From Nostoc desertorum CM1-VF14 (GTDB lineage Bacteria; Cyanobacteriota; Cyanobacteriia; Cyanobacteriales; Nostocaceae): DNA of 40,890 bases. Of the stretch, positions 23,307 through 32,252 are shown piece by piece. The notes under the pieces are model-generated. The model was not told where the DNA came from. It ran no database searches and worked only from the letters and a program-made list of their open reading frames with translations. The stretch covers positions 1 through 40,890 of the forward strand of contig JAHHHR010000065.1 of NCBI GenBank assembly GCA_019359245.1, read 5' to 3'. Position numbers and translations under genes: made by a program. The number at the start of each line of letters is the position of its first letter. The stretch's first letter is position 1.

Positions 23307-25949
23307 TTAACTCAAGGCTGAGTGTAAATCACTCTGCGCCTTTGCCAACGCCTCTGGCAATTTACTTGCGTCCCGTCCGCCTGCTTGGGCTAAATTCGGT
23401 CTTCCACCGCCACCGCCACCGCAGATTTTAGCGATCGCACCTACAAATTTACCAGCTTGCAAACCTTTTTTGTTCACTTCAGAACTAAAAGCTGCAACTA
23501 TACTAACTTTCCCTTCTTCAGGAACAGAACCCAGCACCACTGCACCGTTACCGATTTTTTGCAGTAAGCGTTCGGCTGCGGTTTTCAAGGATTCTGGATC
23601 AACATCTTCTAATTGGGCGACAATAATTTTAGAATCGCCTACAGTTTCGGCTGTTTGCAGCAAGCTATCAGATTTTGCGATCGCTAACTGTACTTTTAAG
23701 GTTTCTAGTTCCTTTTGGGTATTTCTGAGTTCGCTTTGCAGACTTGTGATTCTATCTGGTACTTCTTCGGGTTTAACTTTAAAGCGATCGCTCAAATCTT
23801 TAACTACTTTATCCCGAAGATTAAGATAATCCAGTATTGCTGGCCCCGAAACAGCTTCAATACGCCGCACTCCAGAAGCCACACCAGCTTCAGAAATAAT
23901 TTTAAATACGCCAATTTCAGCCGTGTTACTCACATGAGTTCCACCGCATAGTTCCATTGATACGTTGGGGAAGTCAATCACCCGCACTTCCTCGCCATAT
24001 TTTTCGCCGAACATAGCAACAGCACCTCTAGCTTTCGCCTCTGCTAAAGGTAATACTTCCACGTTTGCAGCATGTGCTTCGGCAATCCAAGCGTTCACCT
24101 GTTCTTCAATTTGTTGTACTTCCTCTGCTGTCAAAGCACGGGGACAGTTGAAGTCAAAGCGCAACCTGTCAAAGGACACTAGGGAACCAGCTTGAGATAT
24201 GCTATCATCAACAATTTTTTTCAAAGCTGCTTGCAACAGGTGCGTTGCAGTATGGTTAGCTTGGGCGCGACGGCGACAAGCCGGATCAATTTGAGCGGTT
24301 ACATTATCGCCTACGCGCAGTGTACCGCGTTCGATGCGTCCGAAGTGAACAAAGAAATCAGATTCTTTCTTCACATCTTCCACCCGAACTACGATTCCAT
24401 CACCAGATATATAACCGCGATCGCCAATTTGTCCCCCAGATTCACCATAAAATGGCGTTTTGTCAAGAACAATTTGCACTTCTGTTCCCGCTTCTGCTTC
24501 CTCTTGGGAAACACCTTCTACCAAAATTGCTTCGACTTTTGCCGTCGTCGCCGATTGGGTATAGCCTAAAAATTCAGTGACTTGGATATGTTCTGCTAAT
24601 TTATCGAGGGAACCTTGCACAGTTAAATCGATGGTTTCGTGTGCTGCTTTGGCGCGTTCCACCTGCTTTTGCATTTCGGTATTGAATCCCGCTTCATCCA
24701 CTGTGAGATTATTTTCCTCGGCAACTTCTTGAGTAAGTTCGAGGGGAAATCCATAAGTGTCATAAAGAGTAAATGCGCTCTCACCGCTAATTTGAGTTTT
24801 CCCTTGCTGTTTCACCTCTTGGATAATTTCTTCTAGGAGTTTTTCGCCTCTATCCAGAGTTCTGAGGAAATTCGATTCTTCCCGTTGCAGTTCAGCTTGA
24901 ATTGCTGCTTCCCGTTGGCGCACATTGGGATAAGCTGATTCAGAAAGAGCGATCGCAGTTTCGGCAACTTGGGTAGTAAATTCGCCAGAAATTCCAATTA
25001 ATCGCCCATGACGTACCACGCGCCGAATTAACCGCCGCAGCACATAACCTCGTCCGACGTTGGAAGCGCGAATTTCATCGGCGATCATGTGGACAACAGA
25101 ACGAACGTGATCACCAATCACTTTTAGAGAGACTTTGGTTTTCTCATCACTTTTGTGGTAATCAATGCCAGCAATTTCGGCTGCTGTTTGGATAATTGGA
25201 AAAATCAGGTCAGTTTCGTAGTTATTGGGCACTTTTTGGAGGATTTGCGCTATTCTCTCCAAACCCATACCAGTGTCGATGTTCTTGTTTTGCAGTGGCG
25301 TTAAATTCCCGGACGCATCCCGGTTATATTGCATGAACACGAGATTGTAAAACTCAATGAACCGGGAATCGTCTTCTAAATCTATATTTTCGTCACCGCG
25401 TTCTGGGTGGAAATCGTAATAAATTTCTGAACAAGGGCCACAAGGCCCAGTCGGCCCAGATACCCAAAAGTTATCATCTTCGCCCAAGCGTTTAATTCTC
25501 GCTATTGGCACACCGATTTGATCGCGCCAAATTCCAAAGGCTTCATCATCATCTTTAAAAACGCTGACGACGAGATTTTGAGGGGAAATGCCAAAGACTT
25601 GTGTGGAGATTTCCCAACCCCAAGCGATCGCTTGTTCTTTAAAATAATCACCAAAGCTGAAATTGCCCAACATCTCAAAAAACGTCTGATGCCGTTTGGT
25701 GCGTCCGACATTTTCGATGTCGTTGGTACGGATACACTTTTGCGAAGTCGTAGCCCGCTTAAATTCTGGTGTGCGCTGCCCCAAGAATATCGGCTTAAAT
25801 GGTAGCATCCCCGCGATCGTCAGCAGCACGGTTGGATCTTCTGGCACGAGGGAGGCACTTGGGAGAATTTGGTGTTCCCGTTGGGCAAAGAAGTCGAGAA
25901 ATATGTTGCGAATTTCGTTACCGCTTAGGTACTGGGGATTTGAAGACAT
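23307..25949 (-). CDS. alaS: Alanyl-tRNA synthetase
   Basis: AlaRS charges tRNA-Ala and edits Ser/Gly mischarging. The 880-residue protein is full length. The class II catalytic domain begins SGNEIRNIFLDFFAQREHQI, with FKPIFLGQ and RHQTFFEMLGNFSFGDYFKE (motif 2 region), GPTGPCGPCSEIYYD, and GLERIAQ. The editing domain has its zinc ligands His566 and His570 (NHTATH) and Cys668 and His672 (CGGTH). The DHHA1 C-domain ends in the glycine-rich CGGGGGGRPNLAQAGG. The ATG at 25949 matches family starts. The last 160 codons have a second copy at 21234-21718, with the final dozen residues different. Confidence 0.97.
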   Translation of the reverse strand: MSSNPQYLSGNEIRNIFLDFFAQREHQILPSASLVPEDPTVLLTIAGMLPFKPIFLGQRTPEFKRATTSQKCIRTNDIENVGRTKRHQTFFEMLGNFSFGDYFKEQAIAWGWEISTQVFGISPQNLVVSVFKDDDEAFGIWRDQIGVPIARIKRLGEDDNFWVSGPTGPCGPCSEIYYDFHPERGDENIDLEDDSRFIEFYNLVFMQYNRDASGNLTPLQNKNIDTGMGLERIAQILQKVPNNYETDLIFPIIQTAAEIAGIDYHKSDEKTKVSLKVIGDHVRSVVHMIADEIRASNVGRGYVLRRLIRRVVRHGRLIGISGEFTTQVAETAIALSESAYPNVRQREAAIQAELQREESNFLRTLDRGEKLLEEIIQEVKQQGKTQISGESAFTLYDTYGFPLELTQEVAEENNLTVDEAGFNTEMQKQVERAKAAHETIDLTVQGSLDKLAEHIQVTEFLGYTQSATTAKVEAILVEGVSQEEAEAGTEVQIVLDKTPFYGESGGQIGDRGYISGDGIVVRVEDVKKESDFFVHFGRIERGTLRVGDNVTAQIDPACRRRAQANHTATHLLQAALKKIVDDSISQAGSLVSFDRLRFDFNCPRALTAEEVQQIEEQVNAWIAEAHAANVEVLPLAEAKARGAVAMFGEKYGEEVRVIDFPNVSMELCGGTHVSNTAEIGVFKIISEAGVASGVRRIEAVSGPAILDYLNLRDKVVKDLSDRFKVKPEEVPDRITSLQSELRNTQKELETLKVQLAIAKSDSLLQTAETVGDSKIIVAQLEDVDPESLKTAAERLLQKIGNGAVVLGSVPEEGKVSIVAAFSSEVNKKGLQAGKFVGAIAKICGGGGGGRPNLAQAGGRDASKLPEALAKAQSDLHSALS

Positions 25950-26222
25950 AGGTGTTTTTAACTTTAGACTTTAAGGCTTGGGCGTAGCGGCACTAGGTAA
26001 GTGTATTTATCGTAATTAGCTTTATATATTCTTGCATTTTGTTTCATATTACTGCCAGCGAATTGTGATAGTCGCTGGCATATATATAGTTATTAGGATA
26101 TTTTTGCACTACTATCTTACTTTGTAGGATGTGCGTAGCCGTAGCTCGTCGTAGACATCACATTTTCATCCTTAAGATTAATTCTTAAGAAATGATTTAA
26201 AATTTCTATATTTGGGTAACAA
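25950..26222. other. Spacer upstream of alaS with two repeats
   Basis: No gene was found. It holds an inverted repeat GCCAGCGA ... TCGCTGGC (26054-26079, 10-bp loop) and a reverse-orientation copy of the dispersed repeat (26132-26160). Confidence 0.5.
26132..26160 (-). repeat. Dispersed repeat, reverse copy
   Basis: On the minus strand it reads TGATGTCTACGACGAGCTAC then GGCTACGCA. It is diverged at the first base of the GCGAT arm. Confidence 0.6.
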
Positions 26223-26419
26223 ATGGCACTAAAACTGAAAGTATCAAATATTGCTTATGAGGGATATGTAGAAACAACTACTGAATCCATCCTATGGAAC
26301 CTGAAGCCAAGATGGATGTTAATGTTAATAATAAAACTGTCACGGTAGAATCCACAGCTTTTGAGGAGTTGTTCAAATAGGTAGTTTTTGCTACTAGTTA
26401 TGCTGTAGAAGGTTGTTGA
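26223..26419 (+). pseudogene. Broken heavy-metal-associated (HMA)-domain-like small gene
   Basis: The first frame reads MALKLKVSNIAYEGYVETTT then ESI. After a frameshift around 26290 another frame continues EPEAKMDVNVNNKTVTVEST then AFEELFK, a TAG stop, and in the same frame VVFATSYAVEG before TGA. Put together this is one about 64-residue HMA-type fold (beta-alpha-beta with TVTVES and a final Y.V.G). The metal site that is normally CxxC has become YEGY. A frameshift, an internal stop and lost ligands all point to a dead gene. Confidence 0.6.
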
Positions 26420-27051
26420 TCCGATTCTAGCTTCTCACAGAAGTTATAAGTTCAATCTTTAATTATTAGGGTATTATTAGCGTCGGTAAGCTACTTAATC
26501 ATAATAGAGAGAGTTTTACTGTCTATTTAATTTAGATTATTTTGTAATTCACCTTCTAGCTTGATACTTAATAAAAGCTAATTTTTTAAAGAAAAAGCCT
26601 GAAGTGTCATATGCCAAATAATCTTATCATTAGAATGATAGAATTTTGGCTTTTATAACTTCTTTATTTTTCTATTTAGAAAGAAATTTAATTGACTAAT
26701 GTAACGTTTATTACAAAGTATTTGTTTTGGTAATTTCATCAGGTAAATAACATTTAAGAAAACTACAAGAATAGTTTCCATACGTACAAATAATATTCAG
26801 TATTATTACTGTTTTAAAAACATACTGTAAAGAAGACATTAGTTGTCAGAAAGAGAAATTTCAGAAAGTCTAGTAGCAAATATAAAGTCTTGATAGGAGA
26901 TTAAACTTTAAAATTTATCATAGATTCAACGTTTAAAAATCTTATAAAAATAAATATAACTTCGCTTAAGACGACATATTTAGTATTAGGCAAGAAAACA
27001 GTAAGAGTAGGTTAATTTCCTTAAAATTTCAATAGGGCAAAATATAAAGCA
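26420..27051. other. Long AT-rich spacer before the GGDEF gene
   Basis: A spacer of 632 bp without any open frame of protein character. It is unusually AT-rich and has no HIP1 octamer. It must hold the promoter of the GGDEF gene, but I could not single out boxes. I see no clear RNA gene. Confidence 0.45.
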
Positions 27052-28077
27052 ATGAATATTTCTATTCTGGTCTTTGGAAAACATAACTTTATCGCCACAC
27101 TTCCAGATCAGATCCGTTGTGCGACTGCTTTTAGTGTAGAAGTTATAGACAATCTAGATCAAGCAGTCTCGCAGATTCAAATGACGCCCCCCGATATAAT
27201 ACTTGTGCAGGCTAGCCTGGATGGCAGTATGGAACTTTGTAGTTGGTTGAAAGACCAGACAAAATTATCCTGGATATACTGTATTCTTTTCGAGGATCGT
27301 TCCCAGCAGCTTACTGATAGAACTAAATATGGTTGGGAAAGGGAATTAGAAATGAGTGCTACGGCATTAAAGCAAGGAGCTGATGCTTATATTTGGCATC
27401 TTATTGAAGAAAAAACAGAGCATAGTTTGGCAGAGTTGACTGCCAATCATGGACTAATACTTGCTCAATTAACTGTTGGCTTACGGAAAGCCCAAAAATA
27501 CCGAGATTTGATTCAAACAAATGATATGTTATCAGCGATCGCTTTATCTGATCCGTTAACAGAATTAAATAATCGTCGTGCTTTAGAATGGGACTTGCCC
27601 AGGCAAATAAAAAAAGCTAGAAGTCAAAAGACTTCCATGAGTTTGATTATTTTGGATGTAGATTATTTCAAGAAAGTTAATGATACTCACGGTCATTTAG
27701 TTGGCGATCGCGTTTTGCAGCTACTATGTCAGCGTCTGCGACACAATCTGCGCTGTCAAGACACAGCATTTCGCTATGGTGGCGAAGAATTTGTGATTCT
27801 TCTGGCTAACACTACCGATGAGGAGACACTATTAGTAGCCCGTCGTCTCAATCGGGTAGTCAGCGACAAACCATTTTCACTCAATAGTAAACTGACAATT
27901 AATGTCACCATTAGTCTAGGCACAGCCTGTCTGCAAACTAAGGATGACGATCAAGGAGTAAGTCTGTTGCATCGTGCCGATCAATGCTTGCTACAAGCTA
28001 AAACTGCTGGGCGTAATCGGGTGATTGCCTCAAACTATTTATCTCATGTCCCACATTTAAAAGTTGTTTCTTCTTAA
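27052..28077 (+). CDS. Diguanylate cyclase with a degenerate receiver domain
   Basis: A 341-residue protein that should make cyclic di-GMP. Residues 1-145 have the layout of a response-regulator receiver, including TPPDIILVQASLDGS and ALKQGADAYI. The usual phospho-acceptor Asp is replaced (Gln53 in LVQA), so it is probably not phosphorylated. A helical linker (about 140-165) leads to a GGDEF domain (165-330) with DPLTELNNRRAL, DVDYFKKVNDTHGH and the active GGEEF at 243-247. The inhibitory RxxD site (Arg234-Asp237) is present. It stands alone, with an M41-like protease gene converging on it. Confidence 0.88.
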   Translation: MNISILVFGKHNFIATLPDQIRCATAFSVEVIDNLDQAVSQIQMTPPDIILVQASLDGSMELCSWLKDQTKLSWIYCILFEDRSQQLTDRTKYGWERELEMSATALKQGADAYIWHLIEEKTEHSLAELTANHGLILAQLTVGLRKAQKYRDLIQTNDMLSAIALSDPLTELNNRRALEWDLPRQIKKARSQKTSMSLIILDVDYFKKVNDTHGHLVGDRVLQLLCQRLRHNLRCQDTAFRYGGEEFVILLANTTDEETLLVARRLNRVVSDKPFSLNSKLTINVTISLGTACLQTKDDDQGVSLLHRADQCLLQAKTAGRNRVIASNYLSHVPHLKVVSS

Positions 28078-28113
28078 AAGTGGGCATTGGGAAGGTTATT
28101 TAATTTTTAATTT

Positions 28114-28809
28114 TCAATTTTTAATTGATTTCTCTCCACTTACTCCTAACTCAGCATGACAATCTTCTACCGAAGTGCGTTGTCGCATAGCATTAACTAA
28201 AGTCTCGTAGCTAGACCAATTTTCTTGCAGTAGGGTTTTTGCCTGGAGGGTATGAAACCGCAGTTTCTGTTGATAAACTGATTCAGAAAAGCCCAAAATT
28301 GTCAAGACCCCTATCAGCTTGTTTTTATCATCGCCTCCCCCCTCAGCATTATTAAAAACTAGGGTTTCAGCAGCAATACCTGCCATCCAAACAGTGCAGT
28401 AACGGTCTAACATTTGGGCACTGATTTTACCCACTTCTAGTTGAGATGCTAATTCGCCATCATCAAAGCTAACGCCACCTTGCCCAGGTTGCCCCTGTTT
28501 CCAAGCTTCCCAAGCGCTGAGAGTGTAGCCGGTAACGGGAATACCTAACAGGTAAGCAATCAAGAAATGTCCTGCTTCGTGGTGGACGATGCGATCGCGG
28601 TGTTCACTTGAAAATCCAGCAATCCAATCTAAAAAGATAGTACCACCCTTGCCTTGCAAGCTAAAGCTATCTAACGTAGCTATACCTAAGATAGTGAAGG
28701 TAGCAAGCGCTGGTACTGCGGGCGACAAATGAATAAATGGCCCCAGTAGGGTAGACATGGTGATGAGAAAAATAGATATTGCAACTAAATTTAGGCTAAT
28801 CTGGCTCAT
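28114..28809 (-). CDS. Membrane metalloprotease-like protein, FtsH/M41 type without the AAA domain
   Basis: A 231-residue protein with two N-terminal membrane helices (about 5-22 and 32-48) and then a zinc-protease site HHEAGHFLIAYLLGIPVTGY, with His77, Glu78 and His81 forming HExxH. A later GGGDDKNK segment may give the third ligand. It resembles the peptidase part of FtsH but lacks the ATPase domain, like a family conserved in cyanobacteria and plastids. Activity is plausible, but substrates are unknown. A decayed copy of part of its gene lies at 39600-39705. Confidence 0.78.
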   Translation of the reverse strand: MSQISLNLVAISIFLITMSTLLGPFIHLSPAVPALATFTILGIATLDSFSLQGKGGTIFLDWIAGFSSEHRDRIVHHEAGHFLIAYLLGIPVTGYTLSAWEAWKQGQPGQGGVSFDDGELASQLEVGKISAQMLDRYCTVWMAGIAAETLVFNNAEGGGDDKNKLIGVLTILGFSESVYQQKLRFHTLQAKTLLQENWSSYETLVNAMRQRTSVEDCHAELGVSGEKSIKN

Positions 28810-28853
28810 TTAGAGTTTTTTGAAAATCTGCTTAATCTTTCTTCATTATGAGG

Positions 28854-28882
28854 GAATGTCTACGACGGGCTACGCCTAGCCA
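28854..28882 (+). repeat. Dispersed repeat, intergenic copy
   Basis: Reads GAATGTCTACGACGGGCTAC then GCCTAGCCA. The GCGAT and CGC arms are degraded. It lies upstream of the M41-like gene. Confidence 0.6.
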
Positions 28883-29055
28883 CAGCTATTGTATCAAGAT
28901 GGTTGTAGCGATCGCCTACTTTTTTTCATCTCACAACTAAATAAATCACTACCTTAATAACGAATGTTTTCTCTATCACTAGAATGATGGCTGCTTTTCC
29001 AGCCGCAGACATAATGTGACGTTAGTAGGTATAAAACATCCAACAGGAGATGAAT

Positions 29056-29271
29056 GTGGCTGAACAATTCAAAAAGGGCGATCGGGTTGAATGGAACACT
29101 TCACAAGGCAAGACAACTGGCAAGGTAGTAAAGAAACTCACTTCACCTACAGATATTAAAGAACACCATATTGCTGCAAGTGAAGATAATCCTGAGTACT
29201 TAGTTGAAAGTGATAAGACAGGAAAACAAGCTGCTCACAAGCCTAATGCTCTTAATAAAGTAGAGGAGTAA
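29056..29271 (+). CDS. DUF2945 (hypervirulence-associated TUDOR domain) protein
   Basis: A 71-residue protein that is a single small SH3/TUDOR-like domain: EQFKKGDRVEWNTSQGKTTG then KVVKKLTSPTDI and EYLVESDKTGKQAAHKP. The AGGAG at 29045-29049 sits six bases before the GTG at 29056 but abuts the ATG at 29050, so I choose the GTG. It is followed 9 bp later by a DUF3140 gene. This pairing is known in many bacteria, but its role is not established; nucleic acid binding is only suggested by the fold. Confidence 0.85.
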   Translation: MAEQFKKGDRVEWNTSQGKTTGKVVKKLTSPTDIKEHHIAASEDNPEYLVESDKTGKQAAHKPNALNKVEE

Positions 29272-29280
29272 TAGTTAATC

Positions 29281-29607
29281 ATGAGCAAAGATGTTAAATC
29301 AGTGATTGACGAGTTTCATCAAGCTGTCAATATGACACCCAAGGAACTAGAGTCTTGGCTGGATACGGATGAGTCGCAAACTGTGGGGCAAAAAGATGGC
29401 GACGATGAGTCAATCGGTCATAAATCTGGGCGGCGTATCATTCAGCTATTGCAAAAAAAAGATGACTATACCGATGATGACCTTTCGCACATGAAGAAAG
29501 TTATTAGTTACGTTCAGCGTCACATGGCACAGCAGCCATCGGGCGACTTAGAACACACACGTTGGTGCTACTCTTTAAAAAATTGGGGACACGACCCACT
29601 CAAGTAA
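29281..29607 (+). CDS. DUF3140 family protein
   Basis: A 108-residue acidic protein: VKSVIDEFHQAVNMTPKELE then SWLDTDES, SGRRIIQLLQKK, and DLSHMKKVISYVQRHMAQ. It ends in HTRWCYSLKNWGHDPLK, the standard DUF3140 end. It is probably DNA-associated, but no function is proven. It forms one transcription unit with the DUF2945 gene 9 bp upstream. Confidence 0.88.
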   Translation: MSKDVKSVIDEFHQAVNMTPKELESWLDTDESQTVGQKDGDDESIGHKSGRRIIQLLQKKDDYTDDDLSHMKKVISYVQRHMAQQPSGDLEHTRWCYSLKNWGHDPLK

Positions 29608-30069
29608 AGTACATTTATTTGGTCGATTTTTTGATTAATTAAAATATGACCGAAATTATGTTTTGCAAATTGTCTATCTATATGTAGGAAAAATTTCTAG
29701 TAGAAAAAGTAAGAAAAGTGGGAAAAGTAGGATGTTTTTTATTCCCTCTTGATTATCAAGTTATTACACGCTATTTTGATAGTTAAGTACAGTTCTTGAA
29801 AGGAAGTTTGGGAGTATGTAAAAAAGCTGCTGAAATTTTTAGATGAAAAGCCTAAAAGTAAATAGGGAACTGGAGTTAAAAAAATATACTTTTTTAACTC
29901 CTTTTGTAGCAATACTTAAATTAAACTCAGCTTTAGGGGCATTTTTAACAGTAATCTGCTTTATAAATTTCAATAATATGTGTGTGGTATATAGCTTGTA
30001 ACTGTCAATATTTTGTCAAAACCCTATAGTGGTTATGAGGAAAATGACGTAAAACACAGCTTACTGATT
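29608..30069. other. Spacer with a strong plus-strand terminator
   Basis: A spacer of 462 bp with no gene. A perfect hairpin followed by T residues lies about 265 bp after the DUF3140 stop. The intervening sequence could be a long 3' leader or a small RNA, but no promoter was identified. Confidence 0.45.
29872..29905 (+). terminator. Rho-independent terminator
   Basis: GGAGTTAAAAAA and TTTTTTAACTCC form a 12-bp stem with a short loop, followed by TTTT. The T-tract is only on the plus-strand side. Confidence 0.75.
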
Positions 30070-30912
30070 TTATTGGGTAATGTTAACTTCAGGATTGTGC
30101 AATCGATAGCAGATAGCTTTGTCAAATAAAACCCGCTTGAATGATTCATCTAAGCTAATAGTCGTTTCACCACTACCCAGAAACAAATAGCCATCTGGCC
30201 TTAATTGCTGCTTGATCTTTCTTAGCAAGGCTTTCTTGGTAACAACATCAAAGTAGATTAAAACATTCCGTAAAAAGATAACATCGAATTGCGGCAGAGA
30301 TGACCAAGATTGCAAAAGATTTAACTGACGAAAATCAACCATCTGGCGAATTTGTTCCTTTATTTGCCAGTCAGTCTCTAGCTTTTGAAAGTAGCGATCG
30401 CGAATATTTATAGGTAGTCCACGATTCATTTCAAGCTGGTTATAATGCCCCTCGCGGGCACGCGCTAAAACCTTAGTAGAAAAATCAGTCGCAATTAATT
30501 TTACAGGCCAATTGGGAAGCGTAGGGAAATGTTCATTAATTAGTATGGCGATGCTATAAGGTTCTTGTCCATTAGAGCAGGCAGCACACCAAACGTTGAG
30601 CGATCGCTCAGTTTCTCGTTGTTTAATTAACTCTGGTAGGACGTATTTTTTCAGCGCTTCAAAAGGGTGGCTATCACGGAAGAATGAGGTTTCGTTAGTG
30701 ACTAGCGCCTCGATTGTCCGGGCGTGAAGATTATTAAATGGGTGAGTTCGCAAGTAAGTAACCAAATCAGCGATAGAAGCAAATCCTGCCGATTCGACAA
30801 TTGGCTGCAAATGTAACTCTGCTAAATAGGTTTTATCACCAAACAACACAACTGCTGAATGATGATGAACTAACTCCCGAAGATACTCAAAATCAGTGGT
30901 GCTTACACCCAT
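30070..30912 (-). CDS. cheR: Chemotaxis protein methyltransferase CheR
   Basis: CheR methylates glutamates of the receptor with S-adenosylmethionine. The 280-residue protein has the small N-terminal domain, then TNETSFFRDSHPFEAL, the SAM-binding WCAACSNGQEPYSIAILI, and VIFLRNVLIYFD. It ends near the usual GSGETT and CYRL motif. It is the last gene of the cheA-cheW-mcp-cheB-cheR unit, 11 bp after cheB. With CheB it should set receptor adaptation. Confidence 0.94.
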   Translation of the reverse strand: MGVSTTDFEYLRELVHHHSAVVLFGDKTYLAELHLQPIVESAGFASIADLVTYLRTHPFNNLHARTIEALVTNETSFFRDSHPFEALKKYVLPELIKQRETERSLNVWCAACSNGQEPYSIAILINEHFPTLPNWPVKLIATDFSTKVLARAREGHYNQLEMNRGLPINIRDRYFQKLETDWQIKEQIRQMVDFRQLNLLQSWSSLPQFDVIFLRNVLIYFDVVTKKALLRKIKQQLRPDGYLFLGSGETTISLDESFKRVLFDKAICYRLHNPEVNITQ

Positions 30913-30923
30913 AATCTGTTTAA

Positions 30924-31985
30924 TTACAGGTCTGAAGGAGGAACTTGAGTGAAACGAATTCTGTGCATAATTTCATCTGCGATTTGGTTAAGTGGAAGAA
31001 TTTTATTAGCAAGTCCGGCATTAACTACAAAACTAGGCATTCCCCACACGACGCTAGTAGCTTTATCTTGTGCAAGTACCTGTCCACCCGCCTCGCGTAT
31101 GCACTGAGAGCCATGCAACCCATCTTGCCCCATACCTGTGAGGATAACTGCGATCGCCCCACCTCCATAAACCTGTGCAACCGATCGCAACAGCACATCG
31201 ACTGAAGGACGACAAGAATTTTCGGGAGATGCTTGATGCGTAACAAGTCTAACCCCAGTTTTGTCGCGTTGCACAATTAGATGAAAATCTCCTGGGGCAA
31301 TCCAGGCATGTCCCGGTTTTAGTATCTGTCCAGAAACCGCTTCATCTACTGGAATTTGACACTTGGAAGCTAATTGTTTAGCTAGTAGTTTCGTAAACAT
31401 TGGCGGCATATGTTGCACAATCAAAATCGGCACTGATAAATCTGCTGGAAACTCCTTAAGCACAACAGCCAGAGCATTTGGGCCTCCGGTAGAAACTCCA
31501 ATTGCCACAACATCCACCTGCTGTATATCCCTACGAACAGGAAAAATAACTGGATGGGTAATTGTGCTGGGTGTGAAAAATGTACCAAATACCTTAATTT
31601 TAGGAATTAAATCATCTCGAATATGTTGGGTTGCTGCCTCTACACTTCCTAAGTTACTAGGTTTTGTGGCATAGTCTGAAGCACCTAAAGAAAGAGCTTC
31701 TAGGGTTGCGATCGCTCCACTGTGTGTGAAGGTACTATACATAATCACTGGTAAGCGTGGATATATTTTTCGGATAGCGGACAAGGTTTGCAAACCATCC
31801 ATCTCCGGCATCTCAATATCTAAAATGATGACATCGGGATTAACATGAGAAATCTTGGCTAGGGCAATGCGACCGTTAGCCGCGACTCCTACCACCTCCA
31901 GTTCTGGATCGCTAGACAAAATTTTACTTAATCGACTCCGTATTACAACGGCGTCATCGACAATTAGTACCCGGATTTTGGGCAT
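30924..31985 (-). CDS. cheB: Protein-glutamate methylesterase CheB
   Basis: CheB removes methyl groups from the receptor once phosphorylated by CheA. In 353 residues it has an N-terminal receiver (VLIVDDAVVIRSRLS, Asp56 in ILDIEMPEMDG, Ser in MYSTFT), then the esterase domain. The catalytic triad appears as Ser in GVSTGGPNAL, His in VQHMPPMFTKLL, and Asp in TGMGQDGLHGS. The start ATG at 31985 follows a 267-bp spacer full of repeats. Confidence 0.95.
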   Translation of the reverse strand: MPKIRVLIVDDAVVIRSRLSKILSSDPELEVVGVAANGRIALAKISHVNPDVIILDIEMPEMDGLQTLSAIRKIYPRLPVIMYSTFTHSGAIATLEALSLGASDYATKPSNLGSVEAATQHIRDDLIPKIKVFGTFFTPSTITHPVIFPVRRDIQQVDVVAIGVSTGGPNALAVVLKEFPADLSVPILIVQHMPPMFTKLLAKQLASKCQIPVDEAVSGQILKPGHAWIAPGDFHLIVQRDKTGVRLVTHQASPENSCRPSVDVLLRSVAQVYGGGAIAVILTGMGQDGLHGSQCIREAGGQVLAQDKATSVVWGMPSFVVNAGLANKILPLNQIADEIMHRIRFTQVPPSDL

Positions 31986-32010
31986 TGGGCATTAGGGATT
32001 GGGGAATGGA

Positions 32011-32045
32011 GGCAGGGGGCAGGGGGCAGGGGGCAGGGGGCAGGG
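32011..32045 (+). repeat. 7-bp G-rich tandem repeat, possible G-quadruplex
   Basis: Five exact copies of GGCAGGG give runs of five G separated by CA, on the non-coding strand just upstream of cheB. The pattern could fold as a G-quadruplex. Such heptamer repeats are a Nostoc hallmark. Confidence 0.85.
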
Positions 32046-32075
32046 GAGTGGAGTTTTTATGCTTGTTTACGAGTA

Positions 32076-32193
32076 TCAAAGACTCATTAATGAAGTTCAA
32101 AGGCTCATTAATGGAGTTCAAAGACTCATTAATGGAGTTCAAAGACTCATTAATGGAGTTCAAAGACTCATTAATGGAGTTCAAAGGCTCATT
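32076..32193. repeat. 21-bp minisatellite between mcp and cheB, five units plus a partial
   Basis: Five direct 21-mers (unit TCAAAGACTCATTAATGGAG then T) from 32076 to 32180, then a degenerate sixth. Each contains the palindrome CATTAATG. Both strands remain open (NSINESL on minus). It resembles the other 21-bp array at 17136 only in period. Confidence 0.9.
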
Positions 32194-32252
32194 GTTGCAT
32201 TCTAAAATATATCTCCCCTTGTCCCCTTGTCTCCCTTGCCCCCTGTCTCCTC

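Noticed and set aside
23470..24580. Plus-strand frames opposite alaS
   Set aside because: They are antisense shadows of a highly conserved gene.
26420..27051. Possible tRNA or riboswitch in the long AT-rich spacer
   Set aside because: No cloverleaf, conserved tRNA boxes or known riboswitch core could be recognised.
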